Positions 1-6,940 of a stretch of 64,000 nt of DNA are shown here, one piece after another. This DNA is from Alteromonas sp. BL110. Its GTDB lineage: Bacteria; Pseudomonadota; Gammaproteobacteria; Enterobacterales; Alteromonadaceae. Numbering within the stretch: the first letter of the stretch is position 1; each line of letters begins with the position of its first letter. A program made the translations under genes and the position numbers. The stretch covers positions 3,906,001 to 3,970,000 of the forward strand of contig NZ_CP031967.1 in the NCBI RefSeq assembly GCF_003443615.1. The letters are read 5' to 3'. The notes beneath the pieces were generated by a model. It saw nothing but the letters and a program-made list of their open reading frames with translations. It did not search any database and was not told the DNA's origin.

Positions 1-587
1 GACCTAAAACGCTAGCTACTGCGGTTCCTATCACTCGCCGTATCATGAACCAGTCTACGCCAGATATTGAAGCGCTGGTTATGGCTGACATCATGCGTGG
101 TCAAAGCTTAGGTTTAGACCAGGGCGCGCTTTACGGTTCGGGCATTGGCAATGAGCCTACAGGTATCGCTAACACCAGCGGTATCGGTGCAATTGCGTTC
201 GCTACACCAAATAGTCCTACATGGGCTGAAACTGTTGCATTTGAAACTGACGTGGCAGAAGCCAACGCAGATGCTAACACCATGGCTTATCTAATGCGCC
301 CGTCTTTACGCGGCAAGCTTAAAACGACTGAGAAAGCTTCAGGCACAGGCCAGTTTATTTGGCAGAATGGCCGTGTTAACGACTACAACGCTGCAGTAAC
401 AACACAAATGAACGCTGGCCAGATGTTGTTTGGTGACTTCTCGCAAGCGCTAATTGGCTTGTGGGGTGCGCTTGACGTGGTACCTGATCGCGCTACCAAA
501 GTTGCTAGCGGTGGTCTTGTTATGCGTTTGTTCCAAGACGCAGACGTTGCGGTTCGTCACCCTCAAGCATTCTGCTTGGGTGAGTAA
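1..587 (+). CDS. HK97-fold phage major capsid protein, C-terminal part (5' end outside window)
   Basis: The reading frame is open from the left edge (first full codon at position 3), so the ATG at 45 is internal rather than the real start. The visible part resembles the C-terminal half of HK97 gp5-type capsid proteins: an acidic helix followed by a region with 'LYGSGIGNEPTGIAN', the usual loop in which a Gly-rich turn precedes 'GI'. These proteins form the icosahedral shell. A hairpin terminator follows directly. The family assignment rests on motif resemblance and on position ahead of head-tail joining genes. The N-terminal arm, any scaffold or delta domain and the protease gene are not visible. 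Confidence 0.85.
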   Translation, partial: PKTLATAVPITRRIMNQSTPDIEALVMADIMRGQSLGLDQGALYGSGIGNEPTGIANTSGIGAIAFATPNSPTWAETVAFETDVAEANADANTMAYLMRPSLRGKLKTTEKASGTGQFIWQNGRVNDYNAAVTTQMNAGQMLFGDFSQALIGLWGALDVVPDRATKVASGGLVMRLFQDADVAVRHPQAFCLGE

Positions 588-609
588 TCTACTTAATTTT
601 TAACTAGCA

Positions 610-633
610 AAGCACCTTCGGGTGCTTTTTTTT
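610..633 (+). terminator. Rho-independent terminator after the capsid gene
   Basis: A stem AAGCACC / GGTGCTT closes a TTCG tetraloop and is followed by a run of T. This is a textbook intrinsic terminator. It lies 23 bp after the capsid stop and 14 bp before the next phage start, so it probably lowers tail gene expression relative to capsid rather than ending the late transcript. Confidence 0.85.
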
Positions 634-646
634 AAGGTAAAAGAAA

Positions 647-895
647 ATGGCTAGAGATAGTAAAAAAGTAAGCTTTGAGCTTACACGCGGTGTGCGCCTT
701 ATGGGTAAAAGCTACTTTCCTAAGGCAAAGGGTAAAACAATCATCTCGATTGATGCTTCGATGGCAAAGGAACTGCAGGCAGCGTCGAAAGGTAAAATTG
801 TCGACGCAAAAGCTAATACTGAAATCGAAGTGCCAAAAATCGATGACGGTTTAGACGCGGCGTTTGGTCCAGAAACAGATGGTGAAAGCGAATAG
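647..895 (+). CDS. Small phage protein, probable head-tail region
   Basis: An 82-residue acidic protein lies between the capsid gene and the head-tail joining gene. The first 55 residues look like a compact basic/hydrophobic domain, and the last 25 are strongly acidic and probably disordered. I do not recognise a named family. In lambda-like phages this slot holds small connector or decoration proteins such as gpFI, but no motif confirms that. The ATG at 647 is preceded by 'AAGGTAAAAGAAA', a plausible ribosome binding site. The next gene starts 2 bp after its stop, consistent with one operon. Confidence 0.6.
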   Translation: MARDSKKVSFELTRGVRLMGKSYFPKAKGKTIISIDASMAKELQAASKGKIVDAKANTEIEVPKIDDGLDAAFGPETDGESE

Positions 896-897
896 CT

Positions 898-1179
898 ATG
901 AGCTTTCAAGATGATCTTGCCGCAGATATGGAGTCAGTTTTTTTTGCTGACTTTAAACATGTGGCGGTTATCGCTGGTGTAGAGGTGAACGGATACCTGT
1001 ACACCAGGGCGCATGAATTCGGTGAACTGGACACTAATCAGGTTCAGTTCGACACACCGAAAACATCGCTACCAGCCATAAAGCGCAGGGAACCTATCAC
1101 GGTAAACGGCGTTAAATACCTTTTCGTGACAAAGCAAGAGTCTGGCGAAGTTACCAGCTTGATCCTTGAGCGTGTTTAG
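898..1179 (+). CDS. Phage head-tail joining / attachment protein (gpFII-like)
   Basis: A 93-residue protein with a beta-rich pattern. It starts 'MSFQDDLAADMESVFF', then carries short strands separated by charged turns and ends 'TSLILERV'. Size, secondary-structure pattern and position between the capsid and gpZ/gpU-like genes match the phage attachment family that includes lambda gpFII, which completes the portal end of the head so that a tail can join. The gene fits tightly between its neighbours, with 2-bp gaps on both sides. The assignment comes from size, order and weak motif resemblance; no catalytic residues are expected. Confidence 0.65.
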   Translation: MSFQDDLAADMESVFFADFKHVAVIAGVEVNGYLYTRAHEFGELDTNQVQFDTPKTSLPAIKRREPITVNGVKYLFVTKQESGEVTSLILERV

Positions 1180-1181
1180 TA

Positions 1182-1733
1182 ATGTCAAAAATTGTATCGG
1201 TTAACTCAAAACAAGCCTTAGCTGAAATGAAGCGAATGAGTCGTGCGCTAGATACTCATAGAAAAGGCGAGGTTAACCGTGCAATGGCGGCAACCATCAA
1301 CGATAGTCTTAAAAAATCACGGACGAAAATAGTTCGCCGTGCTTCTAAGGCCATGCAAGTTAAGCAAGCACCTATAAGACAACGTGTGAAAATCACACGT
1401 GCTAAAGCGACTAGTCTGCATGGAAAAGTGTGGGCCGGTACCAATAGGCTGTCTGCAAGAACGGCAGGCGCTAAGCCGCGAGGTGATGGTCATGCGGTTG
1501 GTCCTTACGAGTGGCCAAACACATTTACCAATAAAGGCTTACGCAACATTTATGTTCGAAAAGGTCAGGGCAGAGGAAATATTGAAGTCGCTGGTTTTGG
1601 TGCAAAGTTCACAGAGCAAACGCTTAAGAATGCTGTAAACCAAGAGACAGAAGCTTCACTTGCTAAAGACTTTCCTTTAGAGCTATTTCGCCAATTGACC
1701 TGGCGATTAGATAAAGCGCTAGGAATTAAGTAA
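1182..1733 (+). CDS. Phage minor tail protein Z-like
   Basis: A 183-residue very basic protein with an N-terminal helical region rich in Lys/Arg ('RAMAATINDSLKKSRTKIVRR') and a Gly-rich centre. This resembles the lambda gpZ / HK97 gp10 group, which finishes the tail end that connects to the head. It ends by overlapping the following start (TAATGG at 1731-1736), indicating translational coupling with the gpU-like gene. Order (FII, Z, U, tail tube) is the same as in lambda. Confidence 0.7.
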   Translation: MSKIVSVNSKQALAEMKRMSRALDTHRKGEVNRAMAATINDSLKKSRTKIVRRASKAMQVKQAPIRQRVKITRAKATSLHGKVWAGTNRLSARTAGAKPRGDGHAVGPYEWPNTFTNKGLRNIYVRKGQGRGNIEVAGFGAKFTEQTLKNAVNQETEASLAKDFPLELFRQLTWRLDKALGIK

Positions 1734-2131
1734 TGGCCACACGTTCGCAGATACGAGAAGCAATCCGCGCTATAGCGGAGCCTGCTGGCTTCTCCACTAC
1801 TTTTAATTACTCTCCAGCGCAGATATTCGAAGACGAGCTACCTGCGTTGAAGGTCTTCTTTAATTCGGGTGAGACTGAATATGACTTCGATGACACCGGA
1901 ATTACAGAGGCGCAAGTCATTGTTGAAATCATGCTTCGTGATCCGGGCAATATTGATGATGCATTAGACCAAAAAGCCACTGCAGTGCAGCAGCTGCTGC
2001 GCGAAAACCCCCAGTTAGACGGCCTGATTGAAGGCATAAATAGAACCAACTTTGCATACGACCGTGACAGTGAAACGACTATCGGTGAATTGCAGCTTAC
2101 TTACACAATACAATACCTAGACGAGGATTAA
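1733..2131 (+). CDS. Phage tail terminator protein (gpU-like)
   Basis: A 132-residue protein. Its layout matches lambda gpU: an N-terminal helix starting 'TRSQIREAIRAIAEP', an 'FEDELPALKVFF' strand like the 'FDEADFPAVAVYL' strand of gpU, a central 'VIVEIMLRD' strand, and a C-terminal 'ELQLTYTIQYL' strand resembling gpU 'SADLTYVITY'. gpU forms the hexamer that caps the growing tail tube. The gene overlaps the upstream stop and is followed 2 bp later by the tail tube gene. Confidence 0.8.
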   Translation: MATRSQIREAIRAIAEPAGFSTTFNYSPAQIFEDELPALKVFFNSGETEYDFDDTGITEAQVIVEIMLRDPGNIDDALDQKATAVQQLLRENPQLDGLIEGINRTNFAYDRDSETTIGELQLTYTIQYLDED

Positions 2132-2133
2132 TC

Positions 2134-2553
2134 ATGAAGGGTAAATTAGTTTCATTGCACTTATCGACGGATGATGGCACTTCATTCGGTAATTCTATAG
2201 CAGACATTATGACCATGGAGCCTGGTGAAATGACCAGTGAAGTGGTAGATGCAACCCAGTATGGTACCGAACATGACTGGAAAGAGTCGGACTACGGTTT
2301 GCGTGATGGCGGTGAATGGAATATTACTGTTCGTTACCGTGAAACGCAGACTGATGTTGAAAGTATTATTGATGCTTTTCATAACGGCACGAAAAACCAC
2401 GTACAGGTGCAATTTCCAGCACCAATTTCTAAAACATTATCATTCCGTTGCCTAACCACAAAAGTCGGTTATGCAATTCCTAAAGAAGGTCAAATAGACA
2501 GAAGCTTAACGCTAAAAGTCGACGGTCCTATTCTTGAAGAAGATCTTACTTAA
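2134..2553 (+). CDS. Phage major tail tube protein
   Basis: A 139-residue mostly beta protein beginning 'MKGKLVSLHLSTDDGTSF', typical of siphophage tail tube subunits in which an N-terminal strand leads into a two-sheet barrel ('WNITVRYRET', 'VQVQFPAP', 'LSFRCLTTKVGYAIP'). It would stack as hexameric rings around the tape measure to form the non-contractile tail. Position between the terminator and the assembly chaperone supports this. Its stop overlaps the next ATG (TAATG). Confidence 0.75.
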   Translation: MKGKLVSLHLSTDDGTSFGNSIADIMTMEPGEMTSEVVDATQYGTEHDWKESDYGLRDGGEWNITVRYRETQTDVESIIDAFHNGTKNHVQVQFPAPISKTLSFRCLTTKVGYAIPKEGQIDRSLTLKVDGPILEEDLT

Positions 2554-3020
2554 TGTTTGGTTTCTTTAAGCGTTTTATCGCTGAGCGTAAGATGCCGAAG
2601 GATAAAACCTTCGTGCATCGCGCGCAAAGTGCAGCAGTTAAATTGGGGCGTTGGCTTATCGTTGAGCTTTCTGCAGCTGACGCTGTAGTGATCATGGACC
2701 AACTCAATCTTATTCAGCGTTCCCATGCTGACTTGGAAGAGAAAGGGCGCAATGTAATGGCACTGAGATACCAGGCTATTGCAATGTCGCTGCGAACTAA
2801 GTCTGGTCGCATACCTCTTAAATGGGATAGTGAAACTGACCTTCTATTTCTCGCATCATTCCCACAGTCGAAAATTTCCTTAGTGCTTGCAGAGATTGCC
2901 AGTGTTTCTGATATGCCTTGGATAGACCCCCTCTATCAACCACCAAGCAGTGAAGGCAACTCGCAATCAGAAGAGCCCGAACCGCTTAGTGATGAGGATT
3001 TAGCAAGAAACCCCTCATAG
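2553..3020 (+). CDS. Tail assembly chaperone, zero-frame product (gpG analogue)
   Basis: A 155-residue protein lies directly upstream of the tape measure gene, the standard place for the lambda G/GT pair. Residues 20-125 are mostly helical; the C-terminus is acidic and disordered. Seven bases before its end is a heptamer A_AAC_CCC (3008-3014) in exactly the phase needed for -1 slippage, so this is probably the short form of a frameshifted pair. In lambda-like phages gpG coats the tape measure protein during tail assembly. I infer the role from position and frameshift architecture rather than from sequence identity. Confidence 0.75.
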   Translation: MFGFFKRFIAERKMPKDKTFVHRAQSAAVKLGRWLIVELSAADAVVIMDQLNLIQRSHADLEEKGRNVMALRYQAIAMSLRTKSGRIPLKWDSETDLLFLASFPQSKISLVLAEIASVSDMPWIDPLYQPPSSEGNSQSEEPEPLSDEDLARNPS

Positions 3021-3328
3021 GCCAGCCGTATCGAACAGCCACACTTAGGCTGGCCTTAAAGCTAGGCTGCGAAGATGCAGACTCCCTCCTAGATAGACTC
3101 AGTGCGTCAAAGCTTCTCGAATGGTTACGATTTGGCGAAATCGAGCCATACGGCGGCAAAATTGACCAGTTCCAAGTAGCTGGTTTACGTGCACAAGTGG
3201 CAAATTATTTACGCAAAAAGGGTGATAAACCCTTTGAATCTAGCGATTTTATCGTTGGATATCGCCCCAAAATGCAAGTCAAACCTATGTCTGTAGAAGA
3301 GCTTTATAAGCGCTTTACGAGAAGATAA
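2553..3328 (+). CDS. Tail assembly chaperone, -1 frameshift fusion product (gpGT analogue)
   Basis: After slippage on AAC CCC at 3009-3014 the ribosome would continue in the -1 frame from CTC at 3014. It would read 104 more residues to the TAA at 3326-3328, giving a product of about 258 residues. The second part is open throughout and has the look of a T-domain: 'TLRLALKLGCEDADSLLDRL', then 'LLEWLRFGEIEPYGG', a pattern seen in DUF4035-type tail proteins where a helix precedes 'EW...EP'. The T-part has no good start codon of its own near its beginning. Its stop overlaps the tape measure start (TAATG). The frame and the slippery site are seen directly; the frameshift itself is inferred. Confidence 0.75.
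3008..3014 (+). promoter_or_regulatory. Programmed -1 ribosomal frameshift site (A AAC CCC)
   Basis: The heptamer AAACCCC fits the X_XXY_YYZ rule in the zero frame of the upstream gene (codons AGA|AAC|CCC|TCA|TAG). Slipping one base back lets both tRNAs re-pair at least at two positions. The zero-frame stop is two codons further on. Lambda uses GGGAAAG for the same purpose. Confidence 0.75.
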
Positions 3329-5721
3329 TGAACAAAAAGAACTACGAAGTTGAACTGCGAGGCAATACCCGGTCTTATCGCAGCGAGTTAGGGCGTGCAA
3401 TAACAAGCAATGACCGCTTTAACAACTCAATGCGTGGATTATCACAGGGCGCTCAAGCTATTCAGGGCCCAATGGGCGGCGTGGCCAGTAGGGTATCTGT
3501 CGTTAATTCATTGTTTTCTTCTGGTGCTGCCGTCACTAGCGGTTTAGCTGCGGCTTTAGCTGGCCTAGTTGCGGTTGGCTATAAGTCGCTGCAGGTGTTC
3601 AATGAATACGAAAAAAGCCAATTAAGAACCGAAGCATTAGTTAGGGCGACTGGTAATGCAGCTGGTTTTACTGCTGAGCAACTACAACAACAAGCTAACC
3701 AAGTTGCGTTAAGCACGCTGGCCAGTGTGCAGGGAATAACCGAAGCACAGAACGTTCTTCAGACGTTTAAGTCTGTGAGCGGAGAAACCTTCACACAGGC
3801 AGTGGAACTTTCTCAGGATATGGCCGCTGTTTTTGGCGGTACCGCTAAAGATAAAGCCCTGCAATTGGGTAAAGCATTAGAAGATCCTGTAGCCGGTATT
3901 AATGCACTTAAGCGCAGTGGTGTTAGCTTCACTTCTGCGCAGAAAGACATGATTCGTTCAATGGTAGAAATGGGCGATACTGCAGGCGCTCAGAAGGTCA
4001 TTCTTGAACAGCTTGCGGGTCAAGTAGGCGGTGCTGGTTCTGCCGAAGCTGGCGGGTTAGCAGGTTCAGTAGACACGCTTGGCCAGCGCTGGGATGAATT
4101 GCTACTCAGTTTTTCTGAAAGCTCTTCTATTGGTGGCGGGGTTAAAAGCTGGTTAGATGGTATTTCATACTCCCTTGATAAGTTGCGCGGCAAAATCGCG
4201 CCAACCATTGATGAACTTGAAGCAGAATTAGAAACTCTTGAAGCCAGTCAGCAGAAAGCGACAACTGGGCGTGGCGGCAACGCTGCAAAGGCCGCGAATG
4301 CGGTTCGTTCTGCAGAAGCTGAAGCGTTAAAAGAACAAATTCTGCAGCTAAAAGCAGAGCAGGGAGATCTGCAGGCTCTCGACCAACTAATAGAACAAAG
4401 GTCGAATGAGCTAAAACAAATAAATACCAGGTTACCTGAAGCGAGCTCGCGTGGCGTCGGTAGGTTCGGTAAGTCTGAAAAAGAGAAGCTTCAACAGCAA
4501 CAACGAAAAGCTGCAGCAGAACTCCAAGAATTTAAGCGTCAGAAAAAACAACTAGAAGACGCTAACCAAGCCCATGTCGAAACTCAGGCTGCAATTAAAA
4601 AAGAGGCTGATCAGGCTGCACAAGTTAAACGGCAAGAAGAAGCTGAGAAAATGGCTTCAAGCCTTCGTGCGCAGTATCAGCGAATTTACGACGAAGCACT
4701 GGCAGCTGACGGTAGAGAGGTAGAGTTAACTAACTTGCGCTACGAGCGCAAGGTTGAAGAGATGAACGCAGAGCTTGAGCTTATGCGTGAAAAGGGACTG
4801 CTGACCCAAGAGCTCGAAAAGGAACATCAAGAAGCACTGAATAATCTTCTACTAACAAAAGAGGAGAAGGTTGCAGAACTGAACCAGCGCGAAATAGATG
4901 CGGCAACGGAGAAGTATGCTGCAATACGTGAAGCTGCCCTTGAAGCTGGCGGAAAAGATGAAGAATTAGCCCAGTTTAGGCATGACAAGCGTGTAGAGGA
5001 AATTGAAGCTGAGCTCGACATGCTACGCGAAAAAGGCTTAGCAACACAGGAAATTGAAGCGGCCCATAAGCAGGCAATGGAAGACCTGGAAGCAACTCAC
5101 CAAGGGAGGCTTGCTGAAATTCGCGATGAAGCGAGAGAGGAAGAGCTCAAGAAGGAAGAAGAGAAAAAAGCACGTCAACAAGAAGGTTACGGAGTGCTAT
5201 TTGATGCAGCTAACAGCTTTTTTGATGGCATGGAAGGGCGCGAAGCGGGTTACGCGCGAATGGCTTTGTCTATCGGTGAAACCTTACTTAACGAAAAGAA
5301 GCGAAAAAGTCTGCAGTCTATATGGACTAACACCATGGATGCGGCGATGGGGGCCTATAACGCACTGGCCAGCATTCCCTATATCGGACCAGTATTGGGT
5401 GGCGCTGCTTATGCGGGTGTGGTCGTTACGGGTGCAGCTGCAGCAGCAAAGTTAACTGGTATGGCGCACAGCGGTATGACAAACATTCCTTCTGAGGGTA
5501 CCTATCTACTAGACGGAGGGGAACGGGTTGTTCAACCAGACCAGAACCGCGACCTAACACGATTCTTAAGTTCATCAGAAACGAATAATTCCTCAAGTCT
5601 TAGCGTTAAAAACGAAACCCATATTCACGGTGATGCATCAAATCGCGATTGGCGAGAGATAGCATTGCGCGACAAGCGCTTCATTCGCTTGTTCAAAGCA
5701 CGTCTTGAGAGGCCAGTATAA
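3328..5721 (+). CDS. Tail length tape measure protein
   Basis: A 797-residue protein, the second-longest class in the tail module. Residues 40-90 are Gly/Ala-rich and hydrophobic ('GVASRVSVVNSLFSSGAAV'). Residues 90-270 match the phage tail tape-measure N-domain with 'GVSFTSAQKDMIRSMVEMGD' and 'GGLAGSVDTLGQRWDELL'. Residues 290-620 are long charged coiled coil that contains a direct duplication of 80 residues (DNA 4675-4914 and 4915-5154). A hydrophobic segment rich in Ala/Gly lies near residues 665-715. Tape measure proteins set tail length and help DNA entry. The gene begins inside the stop codon of the frameshifted chaperone. Confidence 0.9.
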   Translation: MNKKNYEVELRGNTRSYRSELGRAITSNDRFNNSMRGLSQGAQAIQGPMGGVASRVSVVNSLFSSGAAVTSGLAAALAGLVAVGYKSLQVFNEYEKSQLRTEALVRATGNAAGFTAEQLQQQANQVALSTLASVQGITEAQNVLQTFKSVSGETFTQAVELSQDMAAVFGGTAKDKALQLGKALEDPVAGINALKRSGVSFTSAQKDMIRSMVEMGDTAGAQKVILEQLAGQVGGAGSAEAGGLAGSVDTLGQRWDELLLSFSESSSIGGGVKSWLDGISYSLDKLRGKIAPTIDELEAELETLEASQQKATTGRGGNAAKAANAVRSAEAEALKEQILQLKAEQGDLQALDQLIEQRSNELKQINTRLPEASSRGVGRFGKSEKEKLQQQQRKAAAELQEFKRQKKQLEDANQAHVETQAAIKKEADQAAQVKRQEEAEKMASSLRAQYQRIYDEALAADGREVELTNLRYERKVEEMNAELELMREKGLLTQELEKEHQEALNNLLLTKEEKVAELNQREIDAATEKYAAIREAALEAGGKDEELAQFRHDKRVEEIEAELDMLREKGLATQEIEAAHKQAMEDLEATHQGRLAEIRDEAREEELKKEEEKKARQQEGYGVLFDAANSFFDGMEGREAGYARMALSIGETLLNEKKRKSLQSIWTNTMDAAMGAYNALASIPYIGPVLGGAAYAGVVVTGAAAAAKLTGMAHSGMTNIPSEGTYLLDGGERVVQPDQNRDLTRFLSSSETNNSSSLSVKNETHIHGDASNRDWREIALRDKRFIRLFKARLERPV
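4675..5154 (+). repeat. Tandem 240-bp (80-residue) coiled-coil duplication in the tape measure gene
   Basis: Two in-frame copies align residue for residue: 'RYERKVEEMNAELELMREKG' in copy one and 'RHDKRVEEIEAELDMLREKG' in copy two, with the same spacing to the following 'TQE' and 'AL/AM' positions. The period is 240 bp. The copies have diverged, so the duplication is old. Confidence 0.85.
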
Positions 5722-6315
5722 ATGTCTGCTTTTCCTATTCAGTTTTTTAAACAGGTTGAGGTTACGTTAATTCTCGACATCATCAAACCAGAAGAGCGAC
5801 TGTATGAAAACAAGTCATTAGGGAGTGAAGATCCTTACTACCTCTTTGCGCTCACCTCTACACCAGTTAACCATGATGACGCGATGGAAATTAGCGGAAT
5901 CCTTGATTGGTACAACGATTCAATTAGGAACTTTCTTCTGCCTAACCCGTTAAAGTCGGTGAGAAAACTTAGCGGTCTTTATCTGACAACAGGCGGGTTC
6001 GTCGGTAGTCAAGAATTGAAAGTTGCAGGATTACCGCCATCGCGTGAAAAAGCAGTGTGGGGTGGGGATTTTATACAACCCGATATAAACACCAAAGGCT
6101 ATCGAATTGCTTTTAGTGCAAACTCAGACCCAACAGGCCGCGCTACAATAACGCTCACCCAGCCGCTTTTACATAATATTCCAGCTGGAACACAGATTCG
6201 CTATGGCGATGACGTAAGTTTTCAGGTGTGTGTAAAGAACCGAAATGGTGGTGAGTTTGGTGTTAAAGATGCGGGGAAAACCATCTTCGATTTAGAGTTA
6301 ATGGAGCAGCTTTGA
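5722..6315 (+). CDS. Phage tail protein between tape measure and tail tip
   Basis: A 197-residue protein directly after the tape measure, starting at the base following its stop. The sequence is beta-rich with no recognisable catalytic motif and no cysteine cluster. In lambda the slot holds gpM/gpL, in other siphophages a distal tail or DUF2460-type protein, so a role in the tail tip adaptor is likely from position only. It overlaps the next gene by 4 bp (ATGA), which implies coupled translation. Confidence 0.55.
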   Translation: MSAFPIQFFKQVEVTLILDIIKPEERLYENKSLGSEDPYYLFALTSTPVNHDDAMEISGILDWYNDSIRNFLLPNPLKSVRKLSGLYLTTGGFVGSQELKVAGLPPSREKAVWGGDFIQPDINTKGYRIAFSANSDPTGRATITLTQPLLHNIPAGTQIRYGDDVSFQVCVKNRNGGEFGVKDAGKTIFDLELMEQL

Positions 6316-6938
6316 AGAATCTAACAGCATCAGAGATTGAGCGCTTAAAAGGCTACAACCCCACACGCTACCAAACCTACCTAATAAAAATGAACATAAA
6401 CGGGAATATGCTTTATCTGACAGATAGGGATGCCCCTGTTTTCTACGGTGGTGTTTACTATCAACCGGGTTATATAACGTCTGACAGTATTGATGACATT
6501 GAAGTGACTTCAGAGCCTGCAACAAATGAGTTCAATACCACATTGGATGCGCGTGACGGTGCGTTCATTCCTTACTTTCTAAATAAGGGATGGAATAACT
6601 CAGAAGTAACGGTTTATGAACAACATGCTGATGAGCTAGGCGTGATCGTCACTTTAAATGTATTTGAAGGTTTCATTGATTCTCGTGACATTTTCAAAGA
6701 AACAAGAAAAATTGACGCGGTTTTAGCATCAGTCTGGGCTGACTTCGAAAAGCAAGCCGGTACCAAGACGAACTCAGGTTCACATCAAAAATATTACCCA
6801 GATGATACGGCCTTTGAACATGTAGCCAGAGCAAAACGAAAAATTTATTGGGGTAAAAATGCGCCAGTTGCATCAAGTAGTGGCAGTTCCTCTGGTAGTG
6901 GCCGCTTTGATCTGCCAAGAATAACGCAGCAGGTTTAG
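6312..6938 (+). CDS. Tail tip protein, DUF2163/gpL-like
   Basis: A 208-residue protein. The N-terminal 150 residues resemble the DUF2163/gpL tail-tip fold: 'LYLTDRDAPVFYGGVYYQPG', then 'EPATNEFNTTLDARDG', then 'VFEGFIDSRDI', the usual order of a short metal-free barrel. The typical late motif 'HQKYYPDDTAFEHVA' follows. A Ser/Gly linker ('SSSGSSSGSG') precedes a short tail. Unlike lambda gpL no Cys cluster for an iron-sulfur site is present. The J-like gene starts 2 bp downstream, and there is no separate gpK (NlpC/P60) or gpI gene between them. Confidence 0.65.
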   Translation: MKNLTASEIERLKGYNPTRYQTYLIKMNINGNMLYLTDRDAPVFYGGVYYQPGYITSDSIDDIEVTSEPATNEFNTTLDARDGAFIPYFLNKGWNNSEVTVYEQHADELGVIVTLNVFEGFIDSRDIFKETRKIDAVLASVWADFEKQAGTKTNSGSHQKYYPDDTAFEHVARAKRKIYWGKNAPVASSSGSSSGSGRFDLPRITQQV

Positions 6939-6940
6939 AA

